From NCBI RefSeq assembly GCF_003012745.1, contig NZ_PXYK01000005.1:62001-126000 (forward strand): 64,000 nucleotides of DNA, in the 5' to 3' direction. Below the pieces are notes generated by a model, which had not been told where the DNA came from, made no database searches, and saw nothing but the letters and a program-made list of their open reading frames with translations. Below, in pieces: positions 38,543 through 48,421 of the stretch. Positions within the stretch are counted from its first letter, which is position 1; the number at the start of each line of letters is the position of its first letter. Origin of the DNA: Kumtagia ephedrae (GTDB taxonomy: Bacteria; Pseudomonadota; Alphaproteobacteria; Rhizobiales; Rhizobiaceae). Both the position numbers and the translations under genes were made by a program.

Positions 38543-41500
38543 CTACTGGAAATCGAACCGGCAGCGCCGCAACCTCAGGATGCGGCGATCCTTGTGTCCG
38601 CCCTCCCCGTCGCCGGTCGCGAAGACGCGCGCGTCGGCGATGACGCAGCCGATCGGCCGACCGCCGCGCTTGGCGGGATGCTGCTTCAGGAACCAGTCGT
38701 GGATCGCCCCTGCGAGGTCTTTGGCCACGCTGACGGTATCGGCGTGCGTGATCCCGCTGCGCACCGCGATCACCGGACCGCCCTCCTCGCCCGAGGCATC
38801 CGGCGCGCCGCCTGCCGTGAAAAGCCCGGTCTCGTATTCGAACAGCACATCGGCGCTGCACGCCGGCGCGGAACCGCCGCTCGGCTTCAGCAGGCCGTCG
38901 AAGAAAGTTTCCAGCGCTTTCTGAATGCTCTCGATGCCACCGATCGGGTCGAATTTCCCTCCCGTCACGGTGGTCGCGACGTCCAACGCCGGCACCGTCG
39001 GCTCGCCCGAGCCGATGGTCGGCAGCCGGTAGACGAAGCGCTTCTGCAGCGGCTCCGAATGTCCGGTTCCGTCACCGTCCTTGAAATCGATCCGCGCGTT
39101 GCGGGTCAGGCTGAGCTCCGTCCTCGCCGAGGCAAGGTCGATGATGTCGAGCCCGCGTGTCTCCAGCCGCCTGAACTTCGGCTCCTTGCCGATCTCGGCG
39201 CCAACCAAGGGCCTGGGGGCGGCGCTCGAGTCCTTGATGAAAACCAGGGGAGCGGCATCGTCGTCGCGCACCCCATAGGCGACGGCGCCGCTGACCAGTT
39301 TGATGTCGCTGCCTTCGACCTTGACCGCACCGTCATGCTCGATCTCGCGCAGCGTGATCCGGTCGTGCGGGCCGCCCGCAGGGGCGTCCAGTTTCTCCGG
39401 CCCGGCAAGCGGCTGCAACAGCCTGTCCCAGGCGCGGCGGGCGACCCAGGCATAGGCGTCGTGGTCGCCGGCCGCGATTTTTGCGATCTCGTTCTCGCTC
39501 TCGAGCACGAAACGGACAAGCCGCGTCGCCAGATCTTCCGTCTCCGCGTCGAGCGCCTGGCTTTCGCCGCGTGTCGCGTAGTGCACCTCGACGGTCAGGC
39601 GGTCGGTCGCCTTGCCCTCCCAGGCAAAGTCGCGCCGCGACGTCCACTTGCGCGCCGCCGCGAGGTTCGTCGCGGGATCATCGGTGTCGGCATACGCGTC
39701 CCGACCGAAACCCTCGTTCTCCAGGATCGGCAGGCGCGGAAGGCTGCGCAGCGGACTGGGGATGGTCGCGCCGTCGCGCGGCAGGGGGATCGACGCCCAA
39801 GACGGCGCTCCCGCCACGGCATCCGGGTCATGCAGCCGCAGCCATGCGGTCTTGCGATAGTGGACGATGCCCTTCGAGGCCTCGGGATTCGGCAGCCGCT
39901 GCACATGCGTCAGGTCGAGACGTTCGGGCGGGGCATAGTGGTCCCGCGGATTGCCTTGTCCCGGCTCCGGCATGGCTTCGCACAGCAGGACGAGATCGCG
40001 GGACACCTGCCCGCCGTCCGGGGGAAGCGGAAGATTATAGACGGCGATCCGGATGCCTTTCTCCGAATGGACGGCGACGCCGTGCCCCACCCGGTTGGCC
40101 AGCGGAACCTCATGGGCCCGCCGGTCGAAATAGGCGAGCAGGCTGGTGATCTTGTAGTGGCTGCGCAGGTCGCGCTTCAGCGCATCGGCAACGGCTTCGA
40201 CGATCCGATCGCGCCGTTCCTTGGCCATCCCCTCGTAGCGCGCGACATCCCGGTCGAACGCGACCGCGAGCCTTTCGGCAAGACTCCCGGCCAGCCCCTC
40301 CTTGGCATCCAGAAGCTGCTTGATGGCCTCGCGCGTCTGCGTCCGTTTGCCTGCGTCGGCGGCGTTGAGCAGCGGCACGGTGATGGCCGGCGAGAGCAGC
40401 CGTTCGAGCAGCGCAAGCGCCTCGCGGCCATAGGCGTCGGCATCGGCATCACGGATCTCGCGCCGGCGCTCGCTGCCGTCGGGTGCCTTCAGATCGGTGA
40501 ACGAACGGCTGTAGGCCTCGGTCTTGAGCGGCGGCAAAGCGAGCGCGACCGGCGGTTCCTCGCCATAGAGCGATCCGTCGGCAAGCCCGTCGAAATAGCC
40601 GCTCCGGATCAGCCACAAGGCCTTTTCCGTCACGCCCGCCGTTTCGCCGTAACCGCTCGCAATACGATGGTCGGTCGCGATGGCCGCCAGCGCCTTGATC
40701 AGATCCTCCGCATCGCCATGGCCGAGATCCCGCTCCGTCGGCTTCAGCTCTTCGGCCTTGAGGGCCTTCCCGCGCAGGTTCGGCGAGACGGCCTCGACCA
40801 CCTTGCAGATGTCCGAGAGCCCGGCATTCGCCGCGGCTTCGGCCCCGTCATCGGTGAGTTCCTTCGGATAGAGCCCGGGATTGTCGGCGGGCACCGGCCG
40901 CTCGATCGCCACGCTCACCTGGAACTCTGCGAAGTCCAGACCGGACGACGCGCCATCGAAGACAACCGGGATCACGAGGCCATGGTCCTGGCCGTCGATC
41001 CAGGCCTTCAGGCTCTCGCGCAGCTCGCGTCGTGTTTTTTCGCCGCTGGCGGCGCCGATATCCGCTGCGAGCTTGTCGAGGTTGTCCGCGGTCCCGTCGA
41101 GATGGCGCCGGACAGGTGTTTTGTCCAACGGCACGGCATTGCCCAGCGTCGAGTTCAGGCTGACGGCAACCCGCGCATCGCCGAGCTGCGCCGCCGCGCG
41201 CCGCAGCATCGCGACGCAGCGGCCGAGTTCGTCGCGCATCGCCGTCGCCCATTGCGCCGGCACCGGCTCCCCGTCGGGAAGATCGAGGCCGTCGAGGCGG
41301 AGAAGCGGTTCGTAGTCGCTGCGCAGGCCGAGCTTCAGGCCGCGCGGCTTGGTATCCGGCCAGTAGGCCATCTTCACATAAGGCAAGCCGGTCAGGCCGA
41401 GCAGCCGGTCGTTGTAGACCAGGTCGATGCCGGTATCGGCGAACGGCTCGCGCCAGCCATTGCCGTAGATGTCGCGCCAGGCGGCCTTGACCCGCATGCT

Positions 41501-44500
41501 GCCGCCGACCAGGTCGTAGACCTCGGTCGCTTCCAGCCCGGCGATCTTCCGAACCGGCACCGAGACGCGATAGACGTAGTCGCCCTCGGCGACGGCGATC
41601 GGCTTTCCCGCGTCGTCCAGCTCGGGAAAGTCCGGACCGGTCGGGACGGACTGGTCGAGATATTGCGGCGTTCCAAAGGGTTTTCCCGCGGCGTCGCGGA
41701 CCTCGATCTCCAGCGCCAGGTTGGAGAAGCGCTGGCCGAGCTCGTCCTCGACGCTGTCCGATGCCGCCTTGTCGGTACGGCGGATCACCAGCGGCACCAC
41801 GCCGGGCTCGTGCAGCGGGTCGGCCGTATCGCCGGCTCCGGTCGCGAGCACCGATCCGGGGCGGAAATCGGCCGGCGACAGCAGGGCATTGGCGAAAGGC
41901 AGACCGCTGTCGAGATCGGCAAGCGCGATCACCACGCGCAGCCAGCCACCGCCGGACAGCGGCTTCTGCCCGCCCGCCGCCGGCTCGAACAACGGACGCA
42001 GCTCCGCGGCAGCCCCCTTGTAGGTCAGATGATAGCCGCCGGTGTTGACGATCGCCGCCTGCCGCAGCAACTGCACGAACGCAAGCGGATCGCTGGTGTC
42101 CGCGACCGGCTCGATGCGCTCCTCCGCCGCGGCCGCCTCGCTGTCCGGCTTTGGCTCGACCGAGAGGTTGGACTGCACGACGGTCGGGATCGCGCCGTCC
42201 TGCACCCCTACCGCGACGAGTTCTCCGGTTTCCGGGTCGTGCCGGTAGAGGCCGATCCATTCGATGCCGGGCGGTGCGCTCATGCCGCCGTCGATGGCCG
42301 GAGCGAAGGGGTCGATGAGATTGCGCAGCGGCTCGGGTATCGCCCTGATCTCGAAGGCATCGGCGACGGCCTCGGGCGCTGCCGCGACGTCGGTCCGCTC
42401 CGGGGGCCGGCGCAGGCCGACATCGATGACGATCGCCGGGCGCAGGCGATCGCGCTCTTCCTGCGTCAGCGCGGCGAAGTCGCGCTTTTGCGGGTCCGCC
42501 GGATCGGCCCCGAACAGCAGCGGCGCGGCCGCTGTCGAAACCACGGTGCGGGCTTCGTTTCCGAACGCCCAGAGCCGGAGTTCGTCCGCCTCATGGTTCA
42601 GCCTGCTCGCCGCCGCATGGCTGCCGAGCGCGACGTAGCGGCGGCGCCTTTTCGACAGCGCGCCAAGCTCGACGCTGCCGGGCAGCGCGAGGGACGCGGC
42701 GGTGGCGAGGACGGTTTCGGCGGTGCCGTCCAGGACCTCGACGGCGATGTCCTCCGGCGCTTCCAGCCAGCCGTCATAGGTTCCGGCCGGCACCTCGAAG
42801 CGCAAGGCGTCGCCGACCGGCACCTGCTGGCCGGCGAGCCGCAGCATCGCATGGAAGAAGCGCTTGTCGGGATCGACCGCCGGTCCGCTGTCGCGGCCGA
42901 GCGGCTCGAGCCAGGCAGGCAATGTGGCGGCGTCCGCATGGGCGGGATGCGGCAGCCGCTGGCCGTAGGTAAAGAAGCGGCCGGTGGAGACGGCCACCTC
43001 CGCCGCGACGCTCGGCAGGTCGCGGTCGCTCGCCGCATCCTTGCGCGCCACCAGCGCGGCAAGCAGATCGGCCACCGGCTGCGTTTGCGCGCCCTTGGCC
43101 TCGGCCAGCGCCGCCAGCCGCTGCACGGCGGCGCGCATGATCATCGCCGCCCATTCCTCGAACAGCGCCGACACCAGCGACTGGCCCTCTGCCGCAAGCA
43201 TGTCCTTGCCGGCCGTCGCCTGCGACCGGCTGAGCATGAAGCGCTCGAACGCCGCCGCGAGCTCCTGGCGATAGCGGTCGTCGACGAAACGGTAGTCGGC
43301 GAGCCGGATGTCCTCGATCTGCTCCTCGTCGCCGCCCTCACCCGGCCGGATGCGGCGGATCAGCATCGCGTCCGGCATCGGCAGGACGACGCCCTTGACC
43401 GGTGCGCCTTCCTGCGGCTCGTCGCCCGGCTTCAAGGCTAGAACCGCACCGGCGAAGCCGGCCCGCAGGAAGGCGGCGATCTCGGCATAGCCAGGCTTGC
43501 CGGCTCGCGGATCGGCCAGCCGGCGGGCGAGGCCGCGCAGCTGCTCCGCCGTCACCGTGCCCGTCCGCAGCGTCGCCGGCCGCAGGTCGTCGATGCCGGC
43601 GCACAGCGCCCAGGCCGTCAGCCCCTCGACCAGCCGCTCGACCGGCGACGGCGCCGCGCCCTCGCCGAGTTCCGCCGCCATCAGGAATACCGCATGCGCC
43701 TCATGCCCCGCCGCGCCGGGCGCGACCGTCACGTCCGGCTGGATGGCCACTTCCAGTGCGATCCTGCCGGGCAGCTCCGCCCACTGTTGCGGCGAGGGGA
43801 TGAGGCTCCAGTCCAAAACCTCGCGCAGCGCACCCGGCTCCCCGGCAATCGCAAGGCCCTCGGCGACCCGGTAATATTCCTGGTTCTCCGTCCGTCCGAG
43901 CCGCTGCGAGAAGCGCACCGTGGTGTCGAAGCTGAAGGAGATGGCGATCTCGATGCTCGAGCCGAATATCTTGATCCGGCCGACGACCACCCGCACCGAC
44001 ACGCGCACGCCGACCTCGTAATAGAGTTCGGTCGCCTTGTCGGTCTCCAGCTCGAAGCCGACCTCGACATAGAGCTGGACGAAAACGCCCGCCTTGACGA
44101 TGCCGAAATCGACATAGCCGTAGAGCTCGCCCATGACGCCGACCGCGCCGTGGACGACGATATAGGTGCCCTTCGCCTTCGTCGGCTTGTTGTCGGGATT
44201 GTAGAGCCGCCCGAAGCCGCCCTCGAGATAGCCGTAGACGGTGAGCGACAGCCCGGCGTTGAGGATGCCCTGCGCCAGGGTGACGCCGAGGCCGACCCGC
44301 ATGCCCATGCCGATCTCGGTGACCGGATCGTAGCGGAAGATCTCGGAATCGGGGTTGCCTTCAAGGTTCCCATCATCCCGGAGATAGGTGGGCCGGGACG
44401 GCAGCAGCCTGGCGGCCGCGCCCGAGACACGGCGGTAGTAGATGCCGCCCGCCCCGACAAAGGGAAAGATCGACAGCGCGAACGACCGCGAAAAATCCTT

Positions 44501-47500
44501 GTTGGCGGGATAGCCGAGGTCGATTCCCCAATTGCCGTCGGTGAAGATCTCGACGCCGATATAGGGCAGCGTGATGCCGGCCGCGCCGAACTGCCAGTTC
44601 CGCAGCTCCGGCGGCAGCACGATCTCGGCTGAATAGACGCCGAGGTTTTCGGTGAGCTTGCGGTAGAGGATGTCGACCGAGAACAGGCTCTGCTCCGAGC
44701 CTTCGCTCAGCTTCACGTCGAGCAGGACGCCGGCGAGGTCGGGATCGCGCAGCGCGAAGCCGAGCTCGATGAAGCGGTAGATCATGGCATGGAAGCCGAT
44801 GGTCCAGCCGCGATCGGGATCGAACGTGACCTCGGGGATCTTGAAGGGTTTGCCCTCCTCCTCCGTCACCCCGCCGGCCAGCCGGGCGAGCTCCGCGACC
44901 ACGTCGCGCGTCTTCAGCATCGTCCCGGGCAGCTTTCGCAGCGGATCGACCCGCTGCCCGAGCGTCAGCACCCTGAGGTCGATTATCGCGTCGCCCGGTT
45001 CCCGCTGATAGGCGAGGAACCAGCCGACGCCGTCCGAGCCGCCCAGCTTCTCCGGATCGACGAACAGGAAGATGTTGGCGTTGTCCTCCTCCGGCGGCAG
45101 CGGGTGGCCGAGCACCACCAGGCGGGCGTTGACGCCGCGGAAGCCGTAATAGGTCCCGCCGGTCTTCTCCGACTTGAGCGTCACCACCTCGTAGCGTTCG
45201 CAGGTGAACTGGAGAAAGCCCTCCAGGCCGATGTCGAGATCCTTGCCGTTGCCGCCGGCGAAGCGGAAGCCGAGATCCCAGTTGACGTTGTTGGCACCGT
45301 CCAGGCCGAAAGCGAAGGCGAGCTCCATCTTGAACTTGGACAGCGCCGAGGCGAAGGAGCCCAGCGAGCCGAGATCGAGATCGAACTTGAGGAAGAAGGG
45401 CGAGGCGCCGCCGGTGCCCTTGCCCAGCCCGAAATAGCCGAGCTTGGGCAGCGACACGGCGTCTCCCAGCCAGCCGAAGCCGCTGAACTTGATCGGCAGC
45501 GACCCGAAGAAGCCGCGCACGCCGTCCTTCAGCTCCGACATGTCGAAGTCGAAGATCAGCGCGCCGGGCGAGAAGCGGAATTTCGGCAGGCCGACCCTGC
45601 CGGACTCCGGAACCAGGAAGCGCAGGTCGAGCGACAGGCCGGAGAACGTGCTGCGCTTGATGTCGAGGAAATCGAAGGCACCGGTCCCGCCGGCGAGTTT
45701 CTTGAATTCCATCGACCCGTCGATCAGGAATTTCGAGGTGACCAGATCCTCGGTGCCTAGCTTGGCGACCTCGCTGACATAGGAGACCCGCGTGATCGTC
45801 GCCTTGTCGATCAGCGGAAAACGCTGCGGCATCTCGATCGCGAAGATCGTGTCGGTGAAGAAATCGTAGGTCTCGAAAGTGTTGCCGTCGACCATGCGCC
45901 GCTGCCAGCGGCCCTTGAGCAGGATCGTCTTGTCGGCCTTTTCCTCGTTGGTCGCGGGATCGCGCAGCGTGATCCCGGTGTCGTGGAAAAAGGCGCCGAC
46001 CGTCAGTTTCAGCTGGCAGAAGAAGCTCTGCAGCGCGCCGTTGTCGAAGCCGACGCGAAGCTGGTCTACCTTCATGCCGAACGAGCCGTCGTCCGATCCG
46101 TTCGGCGCCTGTTTGGGGCCGTCGAAGTCGTCGGGCTTCAACGTCGTGTCGTAGTCGACCGCCTTCTCGCCCGCGCTGTAGTCGATCGCCGCGAAGGGCT
46201 TGCTCAGATTGCCGGCGCCCTCAAGCCGGCGCACCGGCACGGCGAAGTGATGGGCCTTCAGCCGTGCCGTGTCGATGCCGCCGAGCAGCCCCTTGACCTG
46301 CGTCGGCAGCACGCCCAGCGACAGCGGCACGTCCAGCACCAGCACGCCGGTCCATGACGGGTCGGCGATCGCCGCCAGGAACGGTCGGTAGATCGGGTCG
46401 CCGCTCTTTTCCGCAGACTCCAGCGCGGCGATGAACTCCTTTTCGGCATATTCTGCCGGGCTGTCACCAGTCAGAGAGCGCAGATAGGCCGTGCCCGACC
46501 AGAGCTGCGGCTTGCCGATCAGGTCCTTGATCGAAAGCCCCTCGAACCCCTTGACAATCAGCAGGGGCAGCACGGGCGTGCCGTCCTTTGCTTCCTGAGC
46601 GGACTTCCAGAGATCGCGAAAATCGAAGCGGAATCCCCAGTCGGACAGCCGCAGCGTGCCCTTGATCAGAAAATCCCGTTCCGGCGACGGCTCCGCTCCC
46701 CCGCCCGGGCAGTTGACGACGAGAAAAAGCTGGTTGCGGATCAGCGCGTTGACGATCGGGCCGGCGATCGGGCCACCTTCCCGATCGGTGATCGTCAGTT
46801 CCGCCGCCTCGACCCCTCCCGTCGTTCGCGCCAGGACGATCTTGGTTATACCATCCGCGTCTTCGACCACTTCGAAGCCGAGCGGGGTCGTGCTCGGTGC
46901 AGGAGCGGCCGCGGCGTCGGACCGCGAAGCGAGGTCCAGCAGCCTGCGGCGCTGGCCCGACAGCAGCGCAGACAGCGAGGCTTCGGCCGGTGCGTCCGTC
47001 TTGTCCGACAGCGTGTCGTCGCTCGTAGGTCTCGGCAGTACCGGTACATAACCGTCGGGCTTGTTCGAAAGACCTGCCTGCCTCCGCTCCAGGCGGAAGG
47101 GATCGTGTCTGAGCTCAGCGGCGCTGGCGTCGGCTGCCTCGCCGGCGACGAGGCGGCGGAGGTCGCGCGCCTCGGAGACTACGGCCCCCGCCGTGTTCCG
47201 TCGCGACAGCTTCGCCCACGAGGTCTGGTCCGACGTGCCATTTTCGGCAATCAGGATGTCCTCGTCGGTGGTCGCCGCCGCATCGCCCGCGATCTCCTTG
47301 AAATGTGCGGCGCCGCGGCGGAACGACATCATCAGCGGCGCATCGCCGGCGGCTTCCGAGCGCGGCGCTTCGAGATATTCGTGCTGCGTGTCGGCGACGA
47401 CGATGCCGAAGCCGTCGTCCGGAAACGCCGCGGCCTGGTCGTCGTCGTCCGCCAGCGCGACGTCGAAGTCGCCTTCCAGCAGCAGGTTGATCCTGGAGAA

Positions 47501-48421
47501 CTGGACGGCGCCCGCTTCCGTTTCGCGTGCGCGGCGCCGGACATAGGCGAACCGCGGCGGCATGGCGGCTTCGGCCGTACTGGACGTCAGCAGCACCTTG
47601 TGGCCGTGCGTGGTCCGGAATCCCGACACCAGCGTCTGGCCCGCTGCCGGACGGAAGAAAGTGCGCTCGGGGTTGAGCGCGTCCAGCGGATCGAAGGCCA
47701 CGTCCAGCGCCACCGCAGCCGCGCCGCCAGGCCCCGCGCCGAGGATGAGCGGCCTGCGCTCGCTGCGGAACTGGTAGAACTTCTTCCCCGTCCCGTCGGC
47801 CTTGAGCTTGCCGCGCTTGGTGAAGTCCGAGACGAAGTCGTTGCCGACCAGGTTTTCCGGGCTGACGCCGGTTCCTCCGACAAAGGCGCCGGCCAGCGGC
47901 CCCAGGATCGGCATGCGCAAGCCGTCCAGCACGAGATCGCCGCTGCCATGGACGAGCGTATGACCACCGGCCGGGTTCGAAGGCACGAAAACGAGATTGT
48001 CGCCGGCGACCTCGAGCCCGCAATTGGCCAGCGACAGCGTGAAGGCCGCCTTCAACGTCACGCCTAGGCTGGATGGCTCCAGATATTTTCCGAGCAGGAT
48101 TGGTATCTCCCCCTCCGCCACGATCGTTTCGGCGACGAAGTCGGAACGGGCGGAGTGAAAGAACTGAAAGACGACACGCCTGTCGGAGGAGGCTTCCTCC
48201 CTGGCGGCTTGAAGGGCGCTTTCGTAGCGGGCGAGATCGATATCGGTTGGGATACCGCCGGTCCAGACGACGAAGAAGCCCATACGGGCCGACGCCGCAT
48301 CCAGTTCCAGGGGCGGCGCGGCATCCTCTTGTTCCGGCAGGAAGGCCAGTCCGGCCGCTCCTGGATTTGTGGGATCGGGGAGGTAGAGGGCAAAGGAGGC
48401 ATGCTTCGCGAGCGTCACCAT
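38543..48421 (-). CDS. Giant 3292-aa beta-rich protein of unknown function
   Basis: One uninterrupted frame of 3292 codons with strong codon bias throughout. It has no signal peptide. Residues about 780-1520 are rich in alternating Gly/Phe/Leu beta strands (SLPIKFSGFGWLGD, FDLDLGSLGSF, GLGVTLAQGILNAGLSLTVYGYLEGGFG), suggesting an elongated amphipathic beta structure. From memory this is like very large DUF6603-type proteins, but I am not certain. About 1530-2000 is helical and Ala-rich. The last third alternates helices and strands, with no motif I know. The start overlaps the upstream stop by seven bases and has GGGAG nine bases before it. A 2208-codon open frame on the opposite strand is a codon-bias shadow. 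Confidence 0.85.
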   Translation of the reverse strand: MVTLAKHASFALYLPDPTNPGAAGLAFLPEQEDAAPPLELDAASARMGFFVVWTGGIPTDIDLARYESALQAAREEASSDRRVVFQFFHSARSDFVAETIVAEGEIPILLGKYLEPSSLGVTLKAAFTLSLANCGLEVAGDNLVFVPSNPAGGHTLVHGSGDLVLDGLRMPILGPLAGAFVGGTGVSPENLVGNDFVSDFTKRGKLKADGTGKKFYQFRSERRPLILGAGPGGAAAVALDVAFDPLDALNPERTFFRPAAGQTLVSGFRTTHGHKVLLTSSTAEAAMPPRFAYVRRRARETEAGAVQFSRINLLLEGDFDVALADDDDQAAAFPDDGFGIVVADTQHEYLEAPRSEAAGDAPLMMSFRRGAAHFKEIAGDAAATTDEDILIAENGTSDQTSWAKLSRRNTAGAVVSEARDLRRLVAGEAADASAAELRHDPFRLERRQAGLSNKPDGYVPVLPRPTSDDTLSDKTDAPAEASLSALLSGQRRRLLDLASRSDAAAAPAPSTTPLGFEVVEDADGITKIVLARTTGGVEAAELTITDREGGPIAGPIVNALIRNQLFLVVNCPGGGAEPSPERDFLIKGTLRLSDWGFRFDFRDLWKSAQEAKDGTPVLPLLIVKGFEGLSIKDLIGKPQLWSGTAYLRSLTGDSPAEYAEKEFIAALESAEKSGDPIYRPFLAAIADPSWTGVLVLDVPLSLGVLPTQVKGLLGGIDTARLKAHHFAVPVRRLEGAGNLSKPFAAIDYSAGEKAVDYDTTLKPDDFDGPKQAPNGSDDGSFGMKVDQLRVGFDNGALQSFFCQLKLTVGAFFHDTGITLRDPATNEEKADKTILLKGRWQRRMVDGNTFETYDFFTDTIFAIEMPQRFPLIDKATITRVSYVSEVAKLGTEDLVTSKFLIDGSMEFKKLAGGTGAFDFLDIKRSTFSGLSLDLRFLVPESGRVGLPKFRFSPGALIFDFDMSELKDGVRGFFGSLPIKFSGFGWLGDAVSLPKLGYFGLGKGTGGASPFFLKFDLDLGSLGSFASALSKFKMELAFAFGLDGANNVNWDLGFRFAGGNGKDLDIGLEGFLQFTCERYEVVTLKSEKTGGTYYGFRGVNARLVVLGHPLPPEEDNANIFLFVDPEKLGGSDGVGWFLAYQREPGDAIIDLRVLTLGQRVDPLRKLPGTMLKTRDVVAELARLAGGVTEEEGKPFKIPEVTFDPDRGWTIGFHAMIYRFIELGFALRDPDLAGVLLDVKLSEGSEQSLFSVDILYRKLTENLGVYSAEIVLPPELRNWQFGAAGITLPYIGVEIFTDGNWGIDLGYPANKDFSRSFALSIFPFVGAGGIYYRRVSGAAARLLPSRPTYLRDDGNLEGNPDSEIFRYDPVTEIGMGMRVGLGVTLAQGILNAGLSLTVYGYLEGGFGRLYNPDNKPTKAKGTYIVVHGAVGVMGELYGYVDFGIVKAGVFVQLYVEVGFELETDKATELYYEVGVRVSVRVVVGRIKIFGSSIEIAISFSFDTTVRFSQRLGRTENQEYYRVAEGLAIAGEPGALREVLDWSLIPSPQQWAELPGRIALEVAIQPDVTVAPGAAGHEAHAVFLMAAELGEGAAPSPVERLVEGLTAWALCAGIDDLRPATLRTGTVTAEQLRGLARRLADPRAGKPGYAEIAAFLRAGFAGAVLALKPGDEPQEGAPVKGVVLPMPDAMLIRRIRPGEGGDEEQIEDIRLADYRFVDDRYRQELAAAFERFMLSRSQATAGKDMLAAEGQSLVSALFEEWAAMIMRAAVQRLAALAEAKGAQTQPVADLLAALVARKDAASDRDLPSVAAEVAVSTGRFFTYGQRLPHPAHADAATLPAWLEPLGRDSGPAVDPDKRFFHAMLRLAGQQVPVGDALRFEVPAGTYDGWLEAPEDIAVEVLDGTAETVLATAASLALPGSVELGALSKRRRRYVALGSHAAASRLNHEADELRLWAFGNEARTVVSTAAAPLLFGADPADPQKRDFAALTQEERDRLRPAIVIDVGLRRPPERTDVAAAPEAVADAFEIRAIPEPLRNLIDPFAPAIDGGMSAPPGIEWIGLYRHDPETGELVAVGVQDGAIPTVVQSNLSVEPKPDSEAAAAEERIEPVADTSDPLAFVQLLRQAAIVNTGGYHLTYKGAAAELRPLFEPAAGGQKPLSGGGWLRVVIALADLDSGLPFANALLSPADFRPGSVLATGAGDTADPLHEPGVVPLVIRRTDKAASDSVEDELGQRFSNLALEIEVRDAAGKPFGTPQYLDQSVPTGPDFPELDDAGKPIAVAEGDYVYRVSVPVRKIAGLEATEVYDLVGGSMRVKAAWRDIYGNGWREPFADTGIDLVYNDRLLGLTGLPYVKMAYWPDTKPRGLKLGLRSDYEPLLRLDGLDLPDGEPVPAQWATAMRDELGRCVAMLRRAAAQLGDARVAVSLNSTLGNAVPLDKTPVRRHLDGTADNLDKLAADIGAASGEKTRRELRESLKAWIDGQDHGLVIPVVFDGASSGLDFAEFQVSVAIERPVPADNPGLYPKELTDDGAEAAANAGLSDICKVVEAVSPNLRGKALKAEELKPTERDLGHGDAEDLIKALAAIATDHRIASGYGETAGVTEKALWLIRSGYFDGLADGSLYGEEPPVALALPPLKTEAYSRSFTDLKAPDGSERRREIRDADADAYGREALALLERLLSPAITVPLLNAADAGKRTQTREAIKQLLDAKEGLAGSLAERLAVAFDRDVARYEGMAKERRDRIVEAVADALKRDLRSHYKITSLLAYFDRRAHEVPLANRVGHGVAVHSEKGIRIAVYNLPLPPDGGQVSRDLVLLCEAMPEPGQGNPRDHYAPPERLDLTHVQRLPNPEASKGIVHYRKTAWLRLHDPDAVAGAPSWASIPLPRDGATIPSPLRSLPRLPILENEGFGRDAYADTDDPATNLAAARKWTSRRDFAWEGKATDRLTVEVHYATRGESQALDAETEDLATRLVRFVLESENEIAKIAAGDHDAYAWVARRAWDRLLQPLAGPEKLDAPAGGPHDRITLREIEHDGAVKVEGSDIKLVSGAVAYGVRDDDAAPLVFIKDSSAAPRPLVGAEIGKEPKFRRLETRGLDIIDLASARTELSLTRNARIDFKDGDGTGHSEPLQKRFVYRLPTIGSGEPTVPALDVATTVTGGKFDPIGGIESIQKALETFFDGLLKPSGGSAPACSADVLFEYETGLFTAGGAPDASGEEGGPVIAVRSGITHADTVSVAKDLAGAIHDWFLKQHPAKRGGRPIGCVIADARVFATGDGEGGHKDRRILRLRRCRFDFQ

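Noticed and set aside
36815-43441. A 2208-codon open frame on the plus strand, opposite the giant gene
   Set aside because: It is an antisense shadow created by strong GC3 bias in the 3292-aa gene. The translation is Arg/Asp/Gly-rich without domains, and it would overlap two genes that have ribosome sites and recognisable structure.
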